Shown: one piece after another, positions 1 through 6,018 of the stretch
Position numbering within the stretch: position 1 is the first letter of the stretch
How the letters are laid out: every line of letters begins with the position of its first letter
Source of the DNA: Lactobacillus sp. UBA5815
Lineage (GTDB): Bacteria; Bacillota; Bacilli; Lactobacillales; Lactobacillaceae
Assembly: GCA_002417825.1 (NCBI GenBank)
Contig: DICX01000072.1
Span: forward strand, 1-6,018
Length of the DNA: 6,018 nt
Direction of reading: 5' to 3'
Position numbers and translations under genes: made by a program
The notes under the pieces: generated by a model
The model's input: the letters and a program-made list of their open reading frames with translations, nothing else
The model's database searches: none
Told to the model about the DNA's origin: nothing

Positions 1-224
1 TATTAATTCTTAAAAAGGACTTTTCAACACATGCTTTACTTATTTTAAGCTTAGTGCCCTATTGATCTCGCAAATTTGGTACATACAACAGTTTTTAGCA
101 ATAATGAAATGATCTTTTACATTTCTTAAACATTAGATAACTTTCATTTTCAAAAAGAAAACATGTGTCAGGATGAGTATAAATTAAATTTTCATTTTTA
201 TACTACTAGCTTTTAGTGCAAAAC
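1..224. other. AT-rich intergenic stretch, no gene supported
   Basis: This stretch lies beyond the terminator of the opp operon and runs to the window edge. All six frames are broken by stops at short intervals, and no start codon with a Shine-Dalgarno site leads into more than a few codons. No tRNA-like fold, tandem repeat or convincing sigma-A promoter was found. It is probably a spacer, perhaps holding the regulatory region of a gene to the left. Confidence 0.6.
176..204. repeat. short AT-rich inverted repeat
   Basis: The arms AGTATAAA (176-183) and TTTATACT (197-204) are perfect 8-base inverted copies separated by 13 bases. The spacing resembles an operator with two half-sites, but the DNA is very AT-rich, so chance is a real explanation. 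No gene start in the window depends on it. Confidence 0.25.
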
Positions 225-257
225 AAAAAGCAACTGAAAATATTTCAGTTGCTTTTT
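225..257 (-). terminator. intrinsic terminator of the opp operon
   Basis: The perfect 10-base stem GCAACTGAAA / TTTCAGTTGC (230-239 and 243-252) closes on a 3-base loop. It is flanked by five A (225-229) and six T (253-258), which extend the pairing to 15 bases. Read leftwards it starts 12 bases after the oppC stop codon and is followed by TTTTTGTTTTG in the transcript sense, a good Rho-independent terminator. Because both flanks are A/T runs it could also stop transcription coming from the left. Confidence 0.9.
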
Positions 258-269
258 TAATCATTCTAA

Positions 270-1190
270 TTAATTCTCCCGCTGACGTGCATCACCTGCA
301 CGTTGAAGCGCACGTCCAACATAATTGATTGATAGTGAAATCATCAACAATAATATCGTTGCTGGCAACCACAACCATGGCCGCGTCGTTACATTGACTG
401 GATCATTCGCAAAACCAATCAAAGTCCCCAACGATGGCGTGGAAGGTGGTAGTCCATAGCCAATAAAGGACAGCGTTGTTTCGATACCAATGTTGCCTGC
501 TACCGTTAAAACAACATCAATGATGATCATCGAGGTGATATTGGGCAAAACTTCTCGGAACATGATCTTAAAATCAGAAGATCCTGAAGTTTTTGAAGCC
601 AAAACATAATCTCGACCACGTTGAGATAAGATAAACGATCGATAGTAACGTGCCGTCGTCGTCCACCCAAACATCGCGATCAAAAGAACTAATGTCACCG
701 CATTATAATTAGGAATAACCGTAACTAAAACGATCAAAATCGGCATTTGTGGCAAAATTTGAATGAAGTCAACGATTCTCATAATGATCGAATCAATGAT
801 ACCACCATAATACCCAGAAACCAACCCAACGACCAATCCAACGATCTCAATGATCACGGTGACTGAAAGTCCAATCATAATCGAATTACGGCCACCAACG
901 ATCAAGAGTTTTAAAATATCACGGCCACCATCATCCGTACCAAGAAGATGTCCGCCTTGTCCCCAGCCATAATAGGCATCGGCGATATTGATTTCAGTAA
1001 CGTTGCTGGTTCGGAAAAAGATTGATCCCCCAAACGTCAGCAAGAAAATCAAAATAATCAGTACCAAAGCAGATATGGCAACTTTATCACGTAAAATTTC
1101 ACGCCAGACGACCCTTAATCCAGAAGGAGGCAGTGAAACTGCAGGATTATCTTGTTTTGCTTTATCTTGTGCAGAATTATCCTTAGCCAT
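270..1190 (-). CDS. oppC: oligopeptide ABC transporter permease OppC
   Basis: This is one of the two inner-membrane permeases of the oligopeptide importer; it pairs with OppB to form the channel. From the start chosen here it has 306 residues, a normal length for the family. A charged cytoplasmic N-terminal tail (about residues 1-36) leads into a first membrane helix at about 37-59. The OppC/DppC hallmark LGTDDGGRD follows at 83-91, then further hydrophobic segments at about 105-130, 145-176, 218-246 and 272-295. The coupling loop that contacts the ATPases (EAA-type, beginning RDYVLASKTSG) spans about 193-217. Two in-frame ATGs exist, at 1196 and 1190. The strongest ribosome site, AAGGAG at 1198-1203, is one base from the first and seven from the second, so the second is preferred (15 bases after the oppB stop). 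It is the last gene of the operon, followed directly by a terminator. Specificity for oligopeptides rather than dipeptides is inferred from the operon. Confidence 0.93.
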   Translation of the reverse strand: MAKDNSAQDKAKQDNPAVSLPPSGLRVVWREILRDKVAISALVLIILIFLLTFGGSIFFRTSNVTEINIADAYYGWGQGGHLLGTDDGGRDILKLLIVGGRNSIMIGLSVTVIIEIVGLVVGLVSGYYGGIIDSIIMRIVDFIQILPQMPILIVLVTVIPNYNAVTLVLLIAMFGWTTTARYYRSFILSQRGRDYVLASKTSGSSDFKIMFREVLPNITSMIIIDVVLTVAGNIGIETTLSFIGYGLPPSTPSLGTLIGFANDPVNVTTRPWLWLPATILLLMISLSINYVGRALQRAGDARQREN

Positions 1191-1197
1191 TTTCATT

Positions 1198-1203
1198 CTC
1201 CTT
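1198..1203 (-). promoter_or_regulatory. ribosome binding site deciding the oppC start
   Basis: AAGGAG lies between the oppB stop (1206-1208) and oppC. Its distance of seven bases to the ATG at 1190 is normal, whereas one base to the ATG at 1196 is too short. A weaker upstream AAGGA (1203-1207) could serve the first ATG, so use of both starts cannot be excluded. Confidence 0.65.
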
Positions 1204-1205
1204 CC

Positions 1206-2168
1206 TTATTTGATCCGGATTCGTGGATCGATAATGCTAATAATGATATCAGAAAGCAAATTACCAACCAGCGTTAAGATACCAAATAATAAAATCAACG
1301 CAGTCAATGTAGTGTAATCACGCTGTCCAATAGAGTCCAGGAAAAGTTTACCCATTCCAGGATAACTAAAGACAGACTCGATAATCATTGAACCACCGAG
1401 TAATCCTGTGATCGTTGTTCCGAAGAAAGAAGCAATCGGTAAAAGTGAGTTACGTAAAATATGTTTGTCAAAGACGACTCTTTCGGGAACCCCCTTACTA
1501 CGTGCAGTTCGAACATAATCTTCGACTTTATTGTCAACGATTCCCGTTCGCAAATATTGCACAGTTCCTGTCGTTGTGATCAATGCAGACAAGATCGCAG
1601 GCAAAATCATGTGATAAAGCCGACTTCCAAATGCTGCTAGTGTTCCTGAATCAACTCCTGCACCAATAGAACCGCTGATTGGAAACCAATTCAAAACGAA
1701 ACCAAACAGCCACAAACCTAAAATGTAAAAGACAAAACCAGGAATCGCAAAAGTCACATAGTTAAAAATCTGAATGGATTGATCTTGCCATTCATCCTGA
1801 TGACGTCCAGCAGAGATTCCCATTGGAATCGAAATGCCATAAGATATGATGACAGTTAATAAAGAAAGCCAAAAAGTATTGACCGCACGATCCCAAATCA
1901 ATGAAGAAACGGGAACTTGCTGAATGTAGCTTTCACCAAGATCACCATGGAATAAATTGCCAAGCCATCTCGTGTATTGAACCCAAGGTGCATCATTCAA
2001 CCCATATTCTTGACGAAGACGTGCAATTTCTTTAGGGTCTGAGTTTGGATTGATCAATCCCGTAAACGGATCCCCAGGCATCATTTTCGCTAAGATAAAG
2101 ACTAACAGGCTCAGGATGAGCAGTTGTGGGATCATGATGAGAAACCGACGTAAGACTGTTTTCCACAT
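1206..2168 (-). CDS. oppB: oligopeptide ABC transporter permease OppB
   Basis: This is the second integral-membrane subunit of the oligopeptide importer and partner of OppC. The 320 residues match the usual OppB/DppB length. The N-terminus, MWKTVLRRFLIMIPQLL, begins the first membrane helix (about 9-28), followed by the typical extracellular segment with MPGDPF (30-35) and the LGESY region near 77-81. Further hydrophobic segments lie at about 96-119, 134-161, 184-201, 244-266 and 286-313. The cytoplasmic coupling loop begins DYVRTARSKGV (217-227) and runs to about 244; the family motif FSYPGMG is at 267-273 and the protein ends DPRIRIK. The ATG starts one base after the oppF stop, with AAAGGAGG at 2178-2185 placed nine bases upstream inside the oppF coding end. 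This points to translational coupling with oppF. Start and identity are both firm. Confidence 0.95.
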   Translation of the reverse strand: MWKTVLRRFLIMIPQLLILSLLVFILAKMMPGDPFTGLINPNSDPKEIARLRQEYGLNDAPWVQYTRWLGNLFHGDLGESYIQQVPVSSLIWDRAVNTFWLSLLTVIISYGISIPMGISAGRHQDEWQDQSIQIFNYVTFAIPGFVFYILGLWLFGFVLNWFPISGSIGAGVDSGTLAAFGSRLYHMILPAILSALITTTGTVQYLRTGIVDNKVEDYVRTARSKGVPERVVFDKHILRNSLLPIASFFGTTITGLLGGSMIIESVFSYPGMGKLFLDSIGQRDYTTLTALILLFGILTLVGNLLSDIIISIIDPRIRIK

Positions 2169-2169
2169 T

Positions 2170-3132
2170 TTACTTCTCCTCCTTTAACTGTGCTTTGACT
2201 TCAGATTGAGGTAATGCAACCCAATGAGTCCCCGAAACCTTCTGTAATGGGAACACACCGCCATCCTTGTCATACCACTTTGATTGATCCTCTTGAAACT
2301 CGTGCTCAACTTCTTCACGATGTTTTTTATTTTCTTCACGATGATCAACATCGACTTTAGGAATCGCGGAAAGCAATCGTTTCGTGTAGATATGCATTGG
2401 ATGATTGTAAATCTCATCACGCGTTCCGATTTCAACTAATCGGCCACGGTGCATGATAGCAAGATTTTCAGACATATGCTTGACGACACCCAAATCATGT
2501 GAAATGAACAAATAAGAAATGTTATATTGCTGTTGAATGTGCTTCATGAAATTGAGAACCTGTGCCTGAACTGACAAGTCAAGCGCACTTGTTGGTTCAT
2601 CTGCAACGATCAATTTAGGATGTGTTGCCACTGCTCGTGCAACTCCGATACGCTGACGCTGTCCACCTGAAAACTCATGTGGATATTTATAAATCGCATC
2701 ACTCGGCATTCCAACGATATCTAAAAGTTCTTGAACACGGCGACGTTCTTCATCTGTTGTTAAATTTTCAAAGTTCCGAATCGGTTCAGCAATAATGTCT
2801 TCGATACGTTTTCTAGGATTCAAACTTGACATTGAATCCTGAAAAATCATCTGAACATCCTTGTTATAATCAAGACGCCGACGATTTCTCGCTTTCGTAA
2901 TATCAACGTCCTTATAAAAAATCTGTCCACTTGTTACTTTTTCGATTCCAACGATGGCTTTTCCTGTCGTTGATTTGCCAGAACCAGATTCACCAATCAA
3001 TCCATAAGTTTCACCTTCGTTGATTGAAAAGTTGATGCCATCAACGGCACGTACATAATCTGTGATCCGATTGAAAAAGCCAGAGCGAATTGGATAATGT
3101 ACTTTTAAATTCTTGATATCAATTATAGACAT
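2170..3132 (-). CDS. oppF: oligopeptide ABC transporter ATPase OppF
   Basis: This is one of the two cytoplasmic ATPases that power peptide import. The 320-residue protein has a full nucleotide-binding domain: Walker A GESGSGKST (47-55), Q-loop Gln98 in MIFQD, signature FSGGQRQR (154-161), Walker B LIVADEP with Asp178/Glu179 and the D-loop SALD after it, and H-loop His212. The FSGGQRQRIGVARA wording and the YVRAVDGI segment near 26-33 separate OppF from OppD. After the HPMHIYTKRLLSAIP segment (244-258) the tail is strongly charged (about 259-290) and ends in GTHWVALP (301-308). It carries no cysteines, unlike OppD. GAGGAG at 3141-3146 lies eight bases before the ATG, and the gap to the oppD stop is 18 bases. 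All ATPase residues are intact, so both ATP sites of the OppD/OppF pair look functional. Confidence 0.95.
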   Translation of the reverse strand: MSIIDIKNLKVHYPIRSGFFNRITDYVRAVDGINFSINEGETYGLIGESGSGKSTTGKAIVGIEKVTSGQIFYKDVDITKARNRRRLDYNKDVQMIFQDSMSSLNPRKRIEDIIAEPIRNFENLTTDEERRRVQELLDIVGMPSDAIYKYPHEFSGGQRQRIGVARAVATHPKLIVADEPTSALDLSVQAQVLNFMKHIQQQYNISYLFISHDLGVVKHMSENLAIMHRGRLVEIGTRDEIYNHPMHIYTKRLLSAIPKVDVDHREENKKHREEVEHEFQEDQSKWYDKDGGVFPLQKVSGTHWVALPQSEVKAQLKEEK

Positions 3133-3150
3133 CTGCGACTCTCCTCACCT

Positions 3151-4152
3151 TTACTTCTCACCTTGAAAGTGAAACGTCTTGTAGCAAGTACATCTCACGA
3201 AATGTCCTGGTTCAACTTCATGGATCACAGGTTCTTCTTCATGAGCACTTGCCGGAATCCAAGGAATACGTTTAGCAAATCGGCAGCCGCTACACGGCAT
3301 GTTCTTCAATGAAGGCACTGTACCTTGAATCACATGCAGATCATCTTCTTCATCCTCAGTTTGAGGCATTGAGTTTAACAATGATCTCGTATACGGATGC
3401 AAAGGATGTGAAAATATCGTTTTGACATCTGCTTTTTCAATGATTTGACCACCATACATGACAGCAACTTCATCAGCAGTTTCAGCAACGACACCTAAAT
3501 CATGTGTGATCAAAATAATTCCTGAATGTGATTGACGCTGAATATCTTCCAACAAATCCAAAATTTGAGCTTGAATCGTGACATCCAAGGCAGTCGTTGG
3601 TTCATCTGCAATAATGATTTCAGGTTTACATGCGATGGCAATGGCGATGACGACACGTTGACGCAAACCACCTGACAGTTCATGCGGATACATTTGATAC
3701 ATTTCTTCCGGATTAGGCATTCCAACCTGATTGAATAATTCAATGACACGCGCATGACGCTCTTTATCATTCATTTTTGTATGATAATAGAGTGTTTCAG
3801 CAACTTGATCACCAACACGCATCAGTGGATTCAATGAAGCCAGCGGGTCCTGGAAAATCATTCCAATGTTGTTTCCTCTAACTTTGTTGAACAAGTCTTC
3901 GTTCAAACCAACTAAGTTCAATTCGTTATAGAGGATATCACCTGTCACTTTCGTATTTTTATGGTCATATAAACCAATGATACTTGACGCAACAGTACTC
4001 TTTCCACAGCCGGACTCACCAACGATAGCTAAGATCTCATCTTTTTTAAGCGTCAGATTGATGTCATCAGCAGCATCGTAAAAATCACCTTGAAGCCGAT
4101 AAGCTGTGTGCAAATGTTGAATATCCAGTAATAGATCGCTTTGTTTTTCCAA
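3151..4152 (-). CDS. oppD: oligopeptide ABC transporter ATPase OppD
   Basis: This is the first gene of the operon and partner ATPase of OppF. The 333-residue protein shows Walker A GESGCGKST (45-53), Q-loop Gln101 in MIFQDP, signature LSGGLRQR (159-166), Walker B IIIADEP with Asp183/Glu184, and H-loop His217. The C-terminal oligopeptide-transporter domain begins at the SHPLHPYTRSLL segment (248-259) and carries Cys287, Cys290, Cys321 and Cys323. Translation starts at a TTG: the in-frame codon just two upstream is a stop (4156-4158), so no earlier start is possible. GAGAGGGG (4162-4169) sits nine bases before it. The gene is separated from acpP by 130 bases holding its own promoter. The LSGGLRQR wording and the C-terminal domain distinguish it from OppF. 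DppD is the only serious alternative name. Confidence 0.94.
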   Translation of the reverse strand: MEKQSDLLLDIQHLHTAYRLQGDFYDAADDINLTLKKDEILAIVGESGCGKSTVASSIIGLYDHKNTKVTGDILYNELNLVGLNEDLFNKVRGNNIGMIFQDPLASLNPLMRVGDQVAETLYYHTKMNDKERHARVIELFNQVGMPNPEEMYQMYPHELSGGLRQRVVIAIAIACKPEIIIADEPTTALDVTIQAQILDLLEDIQRQSHSGIILITHDLGVVAETADEVAVMYGGQIIEKADVKTIFSHPLHPYTRSLLNSMPQTEDEEDDLHVIQGTVPSLKNMPCSGCRFAKRIPWIPASAHEEEPVIHEVEPGHFVRCTCYKTFHFQGEK

Positions 4153-4161
4153 AGGTTATTT

Positions 4162-4169
4162 CCCCTCTC
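4162..4169 (-). promoter_or_regulatory. ribosome binding site for the TTG start of oppD
   Basis: GAGAGGGG precedes the TTG at 4150-4152 by nine bases. With the in-frame stop at 4156-4158 it fixes TTG as the initiation codon, since no ATG or GTG suits the conserved N-terminus. Confidence 0.75.
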
Positions 4170-4175
4170 AACCTC

Positions 4176-4197
4176 ATTGACATTATTAAAAGTCAAT
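4176..4197. promoter_or_regulatory. dyad in the oppD leader, possible operator
   Basis: ATTGAC (4176-4181) and GTCAAT (4192-4197) form perfect 6-base inverted arms around 10 A/T bases. The dyad lies between the predicted transcription start (about 4213) and the oppD ribosome site, a position where a repressor could block transcription. It does not match the CodY box or the spacing of the GlnR/TnrA site as I know them. It might instead form a weak hairpin in the leader RNA, or be chance. Confidence 0.35.
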
Positions 4198-4219
4198 TAG
4201 ATTCTTAATTAATGCCAAT

Positions 4220-4248
4220 ATTATAAACAAAACTTACGATGAATGCAA
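4220..4248 (-). promoter_or_regulatory. sigma-A promoter of the oppDFBC operon
   Basis: Read on the minus strand there is TTGCAT (4248-4243), a 17-base spacer, then a perfect TATAAT (4225-4220). The predicted start is near 4213, giving a leader of about 60 bases before the oppD TTG. It lies just after the acpP hairpin, so oppDFBC can be transcribed independently of recG-plsX-acpP. Confidence 0.82.
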
Positions 4249-4268
4249 GATTAAATCTGGATTCTAAT

Positions 4269-4303
4269 AAAGCCCTGAAAGCTTATTTGCCTTCATGGGC
4301 TTT
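4269..4303 (-). terminator. hairpin over the acpP stop codon, probable terminator
   Basis: AAAGCCC (4269-4275) pairs with GGGCTTT (4297-4303), and TGAA (4276-4279) with TTCA (4292-4295). There is one bulged base at 4296 and a 12-base loop that contains the acpP stop codon. In the transcript sense it is followed by only a short U-rich tail (TTTATTAG), so termination may be partial. It sits between acpP and the opp promoter, where a terminator would be expected. The last eight codons of acpP lie inside or beside the structure. Confidence 0.5.
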
Positions 4304-4528
4304 TATATACGAAACTGCTTCTCCAACAGTTTGCATCTTTTCCGCCTCTTCGTCTGGTATTTGCGCACCAAAAGTGTCTTCCAAATCAAGAACGAATTCG
4401 ACGAGATCGATTGAATCTGCATCCAAGTCACGTGAAAAATTTAATTCCGGCGTGATCTTATCTCTATCAACGCTGAAATTTGCGGCAAGCATATCAGCGA
4501 TCTTATTAAAAATTTCAGTCTCAGACAT
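4283..4528 (-). CDS. acpP: acyl carrier protein
   Basis: This small acidic cytosolic protein carries growing fatty acyl chains on a 4'-phosphopantetheine arm. The 81 residues fit the family length. The attachment site is Ser39 in DLDADSIDLVEF (the DSL-type motif, here DSI), at the start of helix II. Acidic residues around 44-62 form the usual partner-recognition surface, and the C-terminal helix reads AVSYIKAHEGK. The ATG is preceded by GGAGG (4535-4539) at six bases. The gene follows plsX by 53 bases; the pairing makes sense because PlsX uses acyl-ACP as substrate. Many lactobacilli have a second ACP gene in the fab cluster, so this copy may be the one tied to phospholipid synthesis, but that is inference. 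Confidence 0.95.
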   Translation of the reverse strand: MSETEIFNKIADMLAANFSVDRDKITPELNFSRDLDADSIDLVEFVLDLEDTFGAQIPDEEAEKMQTVGEAVSYIKAHEGK

Positions 4529-4581
4529 TCTAAACCTCCAAATAGTTTCTTCGTCAGTTTAAGACAATTCCCGTGCAAAGT

Positions 4582-5586
4582 CTAGTTTGTCAACGTCGAA
4601 AATTGTCGACTGAAGTCACCAATGACATCTTGAACAAGCATCTTGTCGATCTGACGCAATGTATAATAAATGGGACGCTCATCTGATCTGCCATGTGTCT
4701 TAACGACAGGTGCCTTGACGCCAAGTAACACGGCACCACCATATTGTGCTGTATCAAATTGGTTCTTTAAATCTTGCAAAGCTGGCTTAGCCAAAAGTGC
4801 ACCAATTTTCGATTTGAAGCCAGATTCTAAAAGCGCTGCCTTCAATAAAGTTAAAATCACTTCAGCAGTTCCTTCAATCGTTTTAAGTGCGATGTTTCCG
4901 CTGAAGCCATCTGCTAAGACGATATCCGCTTTGCCAGACAGCAGCTCATTGCCTTCAATGTTGCCAATAAAATTGACAGAAGAATTCTTCAACAGATCGA
5001 AAGCAGCTTGATGAACTGGATCTCCCTTGTCAGCTTCAGCACCATTGTTCAAAAGTGCTAGTCGTGGTGTCGTGAGACCACGAACTTTTTTAGCATAAAC
5101 ATCGGCCATTTGTGCCCAACGTAAAAAGTATTCTGGTTTCGTTTGTGCATTAGCACCAACATCAATCAAATTGAATCCCTTGTTTCGATCTTTAGTTGGC
5201 AGCGTCGGCATTAAAGCAGGGCGCGCAATACCGTGCAATCGGCCGATGATAAAGATGCCACAGGCCAAAAGCGCCCCTGTATTGCTCATTGAAAACAATG
5301 CATCTGCTTTTCCAGCTTTGACATAATTGGCAGCAACGACCATAGAAGCATCTTTTTTACGACGAATAGCACGAACCGGCTCATCCTCATCTTCGATGAC
5401 TTCTGTCGTATTGATGATTTCAATTTGCGCTATTTGACCTTTAGGAAGATACTTTCTAATCAATTTTTCTTGACCGAACAAGACAAATTGATCATTTGGT
5501 GCTTCTTTCGCAAATTTTACGACAGCAGAAACGATCGCTTCGGGTGCTTTTTCGCCGCCCATGGCGTCGATGGCTATTTTTTTCAT
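4582..5586 (-). CDS. plsX: phosphate acyltransferase PlsX
   Basis: PlsX converts acyl-ACP and inorganic phosphate into acyl-phosphate, which PlsY then uses to acylate glycerol-3-phosphate. It is a peripheral, membrane-associated enzyme. From the ATG at 5586 it has 334 residues, a normal length. Family landmarks are IAIDAMGG near the N-terminus (4-11), SNTGALLACG (101-110), the segment DVGANAQTKPEYFLRWA (142-158), NNGAEADKG (180-188), FIGNIEGNEL (206-215), DGFSGNIALKT (226-236) and the C-terminal VKTHGRSD (295-302). An in-frame GTG at 5598 would add four residues (MCEN). The ATG is preferred because homologues begin MxIAxDAMGG, but neither start has a clear Shine-Dalgarno site. The ATG lies 18 bases after the recG stop, suggesting one transcript and possible coupling. 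The usual GNTGA motif reads SNTGA here. Confidence 0.95.
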   Translation of the reverse strand: MKKIAIDAMGGEKAPEAIVSAVVKFAKEAPNDQFVLFGQEKLIRKYLPKGQIAQIEIINTTEVIEDEDEPVRAIRRKKDASMVVAANYVKAGKADALFSMSNTGALLACGIFIIGRLHGIARPALMPTLPTKDRNKGFNLIDVGANAQTKPEYFLRWAQMADVYAKKVRGLTTPRLALLNNGAEADKGDPVHQAAFDLLKNSSVNFIGNIEGNELLSGKADIVLADGFSGNIALKTIEGTAEVILTLLKAALLESGFKSKIGALLAKPALQDLKNQFDTAQYGGAVLLGVKAPVVKTHGRSDERPIYYTLRQIDKMLVQDVIGDFSRQFSTLTN

Positions 5587-5604
5587 GTTTTCACACACTT
5601 CATT

Positions 5605-6018
5605 TCATTGCAAGTTATGATATTGTTTGTATTCTAACACGGTTTTAAGAAACCGATTGTTTGGATCAGTTAAATCCGGATCTTTTTCTAAAAGTTGCGT
5701 TGCACACTTTTTTGCTGTAAGAAGCATGGCATAGTCGGTCACAACGTTGCCGATTTTAAAGTTGGGTAATCCGGATTGAGCCTGACCAAACAGATCTCCT
5801 TCACCACGGAGTTTCAAATCTTCTTCAGCAATCTTGAAGCCATCAGAAGTTTGCGTGATGATCTTCATCCTTTTCTTCCCAATTTCGGTGGTTGGATCGG
5901 CAACAAACACACAATAGCTAGCGGTATGTCCACGACCAATACGTCCTCTCAGTTGGTGTAATTGACTCAATCCGAATCGATCAGCATCGAAAACGACCAT
6001 CATATTGGCATTAGGAAC
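5605..6018 (-). CDS. recG: ATP-dependent DNA helicase RecG, C-terminal part (cut by the window edge)
   Basis: RecG is a superfamily 2 helicase that remodels stalled replication forks and Holliday junctions. Only the last 137 codons are visible; the gene continues past 6018, and full-length RecG is usually near 680 residues. The fragment opens with VPNANMMVVFDADRFGLSQL, followed by helicase motif VI in QLRGRIGRG (visible residues 22-30). Next come the RecG-specific C-terminal blocks TSDGFKIAEEDLKLRGEGDLFGQAQSGLP. Motif VI plus this tail separates RecG from PriA and Mfd. No frameshift is seen and the reading frame ends in TGA. The gene stands first in the recG-plsX-acpP unit, an order seen in other lactobacilli; it has no known functional link with lipid synthesis. 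Confidence 0.94.
   Translation of the reverse strand, partial: VPNANMMVVFDADRFGLSQLHQLRGRIGRGHTASYCVFVADPTTEIGKKRMKIITQTSDGFKIAEEDLKLRGEGDLFGQAQSGLPNFKIGNVVTDYAMLLTAKKCATQLLEKDPDLTDPNNRFLKTVLEYKQYHNLQ

Noticed and set aside
3..65. Plus-strand open stretch of 20 codons at the left edge, considered as the tail of a gene entering the window
   Set aside because: It is short, AT-rich and has no recognisable motif, so an open run of this length is expected by chance.
140..204. AT-rich runs such as AATTTTCA considered as a CodY box
   Set aside because: Only half of the palindromic CodY consensus is matched, and the second half-site is absent.
988..1317. Plus-strand open frame of 109 codons across the oppB/oppC junction
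   Set aside because: It lies antisense to two well-recognised permeases, has no convincing ribosome site, and its translation shows no family features. It is a shadow of the real frames.
2184..2435. Minus-strand 83-codon frame inside oppF, and a similar 86-codon frame inside oppD (3510-3770)
   Set aside because: Both are out-of-frame reads of intact ATPase genes and do not resemble proteins in their own right.
4239..4562. Plus-strand open frame of 107 codons opposite acpP
   Set aside because: Its sequence is serine-rich low-complexity translation of the acpP antisense strand, and its start lies within the opp promoter. There is no support for it as a gene.
4588..4593. Perfect TTGACA on the minus strand at the 3' end of plsX, considered as a -35 box for acpP
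   Set aside because: At 16 to 18 bases downstream there is no acceptable -10 box; the nearest candidate, TATTTG, abuts the acpP ribosome site.
4670..5011. Plus-strand open frame of 113 codons opposite plsX
   Set aside because: It is antisense to a clear PlsX with no ribosome site or recognisable domain.

Overview
The window looks like chromosomal DNA from a low-GC Firmicute, most likely a member of the Lactobacillaceae or a close lactic acid bacterium. The reasons are the recG-plsX-acpP gene order, strong AGGAGG-type Shine-Dalgarno sites, AT-rich intergenic DNA, and Opp proteins of the lactic acid bacterial type (an OppF tail ending in HWVALP and an OppD tail ending in RCTCYK). The genus cannot be fixed from the sequence alone. 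Every gene is on the minus strand, so transcription runs from right to left.

The right side (6018 to about 4270) is a housekeeping block. It holds the 3' end of recG (replication-fork helicase), then plsX (acyl-ACP:phosphate acyltransferase) and acpP (acyl carrier protein). PlsX and AcpP belong together: PlsX takes the acyl chain from acyl-ACP and makes acyl-phosphate, the first step towards phosphatidic acid in Gram-positive bacteria. A hairpin over the acpP stop codon may end this unit.

The middle and left (about 4250 to 225) form a separate transport operon in the order oppD-oppF-oppB-oppC: two ATPases and two permeases of an oligopeptide ABC importer. A near-consensus sigma-A promoter (-35 at 4243-4248, -10 at 4220-4225, 17-base spacing) stands in front of oppD, with a short dyad in the leader. 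Spacing inside the operon is tight (18 bases, 1 base, then 15 bases to the preferred oppC start), and a strong intrinsic terminator lies just after oppC. No substrate-binding protein (OppA) is encoded here, so the importer must use one encoded elsewhere.

Positions 1-224 are AT-rich and hold no gene that can be supported. This is largely an ordinary region and no undescribed system is evident. The points worth a second look are small: the missing oppA, the leader dyad, the altered cysteine pattern in OppD, and several start-codon choices.
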